A DNA stretch of 5,741 nucleotides from positions 12,776 through 18,516 of the forward strand of contig PKWD01000042.1 in NCBI GenBank assembly GCA_003131945.1, read 5' to 3'. Source of the DNA: Acidimicrobiaceae bacterium. Its GTDB lineage: Bacteria; Actinomycetota; Acidimicrobiia; Acidimicrobiales; UBA8190. Under the pieces are notes generated by a model. That model searched no databases. It was not told where the DNA came from and saw nothing but the letters and a program-made list of their open reading frames with translations. Shown piece after piece: positions 4,404-5,741 of the stretch (positions within the stretch are counted from its first letter, which is position 1; the number at the start of each line of letters is the position of its first letter). Made by a program: the position numbers and the translations under genes.

Positions 4404-5741
4404 GTGCCTGTCTGCCCCAGTTGTACGGCCGCCAATCCTGACGGGAACCGGTTCTGCGGTCAGTGCGGCACCACCCTGGCGGCTTTGGACTGCCCCTCTT
4501 GCGGTGCCACCAATCCTGAGGACCAGGCCTTCTGCGGACAGTGTGGGTCGGTCCTCGACCAGGCGGCGGTCAAGGTGAGCATCCCTTCGCTCGAGGAGCG
4601 CAAGTTGGCCACGGTCCTCTTCGCTGACGTCGTGGGCTTCACATCATTCGCCGAGCGCACCGATCCGGAGGTTGTGGCCCGCATCGTGGACACGGCGTTC
4701 CGAGAGTTGGCCGGGGTCGTGGTCGAGCACGGCGGAACGGTGGACAAGTACATGGGTGACTCGATGATGGCCGTGTTCGGAGTCCCGGTGGCGCATGACG
4801 ATGACGCCGAGCGTGCCGTCGCCGCCGGGCTGGCCGTACGGGCCCTCGGGGGCGAACTGGCCTTCTCGATCGGCATCAACTCCGGCGAAGTCATGGCGAC
4901 CGCTGTCGGGCGGGCGGGTGACGTCACGGTGATCGGAGATACCGTCAACGTGGCCGCCCGCCTGGAGAAGGTGGCGGCGCCGGGCGAGGTGCTCTGTGGT
5001 CGACTGACGGTGGAATTGGCCGGTCGTGGAATCTGGTTCCGCGAGCGCCAGCCCGTGGTGCTCAAGGGCAAGCAGGAACCGGTCGGCGTCTGGGAGGCCG
5101 TCGCCTTGCGGCCCGTCGATGCCGAGCCGGCGGTCGACGGGCCCCCGTTGGTCGGTCGCCACGACGAACTCGCATTCCTCGCCGCCCAGTGGCGTCGCGT
5201 CAAGGAGGACCGCCAGCCTCACGTCGTCCTGCTGTGCGGCGAGGCGGGGTCGGGAAAGACCCGGCTGTTGAACGAGTTGGTGCGCGTGGTGGCCACGGAG
5301 GGAAAGGTACTGCGGGCTACGTACCCGGCCTACGGCACGATGGGAGGATCGCGGGTGGCGGCCGAGGTCATCCGCCAGCTGGGGCCGGCGCACGACTCCG
5401 AAGTGAACGCCCGGCTGCGATCCATCGGCGGCGAACTGGACCCGTCACTGCGGGCCATCGATCCGGCCGGGATCCCGCAGGAACAACTGTGGGCCTTCGC
5501 CCGTCTGGTTCAGGAGAAGGGTGCCAGCGGGCCCCTGCTGTTGATCATCGACGATATGCACCACAGCGGTGACCGCACACTCGAGATCCTGGGCGAGTTG
5601 ACCGGTCGCCTGAGCAATGTGGCACTCCTCACCGTGCTGGCCGGGCGAACCGAGCCCGGCGAATGGCTCACCCGTTTTCCGGCGGCGACAACCGTTCGTC
5701 TGGCTCCGCTCAGCCGGAGCGACGCCGCCACGCTGGCCGGC
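4404..5741 (+). CDS. Zinc-ribbon / class III nucleotidyl cyclase / AAA ATPase regulator (3' end outside window)
   Basis: 446 codons are visible with no stop before the edge. Residues 4-47 form two zinc ribbons, each CPSC then CGQC (Cys 4, 7, 18, 21 and 30, 33, 44, 47). Residues about 64-235 are a class III cyclase domain with every catalytic residue: metal-binding D75 (FADVVGFT) and D119 (DKYMGD), base-specifying K115 and T175, and transition-state N182 and R186 (GDTVNVAARLE). The Lys/Thr pair is typical of class IIIb adenylyl cyclases, so cAMP from ATP is the likely product. After LVGRHDEL (249-256), the usual entry to AAA_16-type ATPases, come Walker A GEAGSGKT (279-286) and Walker B LLLIIDD (378-384). 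Relatives usually continue with TPR-like repeats to about 1000 residues or more. It should be cytoplasmic and act as a homodimer. The GTG at 4404 is chosen because the zinc ribbon starts immediately; a TTG at 4395 is possible. Confidence 0.93.
   Translation, partial: MPVCPSCTAANPDGNRFCGQCGTTLAALDCPSCGATNPEDQAFCGQCGSVLDQAAVKVSIPSLEERKLATVLFADVVGFTSFAERTDPEVVARIVDTAFRELAGVVVEHGGTVDKYMGDSMMAVFGVPVAHDDDAERAVAAGLAVRALGGELAFSIGINSGEVMATAVGRAGDVTVIGDTVNVAARLEKVAAPGEVLCGRLTVELAGRGIWFRERQPVVLKGKQEPVGVWEAVALRPVDAEPAVDGPPLVGRHDELAFLAAQWRRVKEDRQPHVVLLCGEAGSGKTRLLNELVRVVATEGKVLRATYPAYGTMGGSRVAAEVIRQLGPAHDSEVNARLRSIGGELDPSLRAIDPAGIPQEQLWAFARLVQEKGASGPLLLIIDDMHHSGDRTLEILGELTGRLSNVALLTVLAGRTEPGEWLTRFPAATTVRLAPLSRSDAATLAG

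Noticed and set aside
4460..5393. Long minus-strand frames opposite the cyclase gene
   Set aside because: The plus frame contains complete zinc-ribbon, cyclase and P-loop motifs. The minus products are Ser/Thr/Arg/His-rich shadows.
1..5741. Mobile element, defence system, CRISPR array or RNA gene
   Set aside because: No transposase, integrase, nuclease, regularly spaced direct repeats with spacers, tRNA arms or rRNA sequence was seen. The only tandem repeats are inside the HU coding tail.

Overview
The window is GC-rich with strong G/C preference at third codon positions. It encodes a histone-like HU protein with a long Lys/Ala/Pro/Arg tail, a DUF4232-type secreted protein and a zinc-ribbon/cyclase/AAA regulator. 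Together these point to a high-GC Actinomycetota chromosome. Thr-rich linkers and the overall gene style would fit Acidimicrobiia, but that rank is a guess. No tRNA, rRNA, CRISPR array, transposase, integrase or phage gene was found.

Layout. 1-207 (minus) is the N-terminus of an exported protein cut by the window edge. 208-409 is a divergent intergenic region. 410-727 and 809-1615 (plus) are two small single-span membrane or exported proteins, the second with a DUF4232-like ectodomain. 1629-2165 (minus) is an HU/HupB-type nucleoid protein that converges on the previous gene with only 13 bases between stops; its tail is built of ten-codon tandem repeats. 2166-2505 is a 340-base gap with a hairpin and no recognisable gene. 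2506-3708 (minus, possibly starting at 3804) is a complete class I-type bacterial cytochrome P450. About 3959-4355 (plus) is a broken fibronectin type III fragment whose domain continues in another frame after about 4283. 4404-5741 (plus, continuing past the edge) is a multidomain regulator: two zinc ribbons, a class III nucleotidyl cyclase domain and the start of an AAA/STAND-type ATPase.

Functional links are weak. The 410 and 809 genes may be co-transcribed. The P450 has no ferredoxin or reductase beside it in this window, so its redox partner must lie elsewhere. The cyclase probably makes cAMP and is a stand-alone signalling gene. I see no evidence for a new multigene system. The points most worth checking are the broken FN3 gene, the P450 start, the repeat-built HU tail and the apparent leaderless start of the cyclase.
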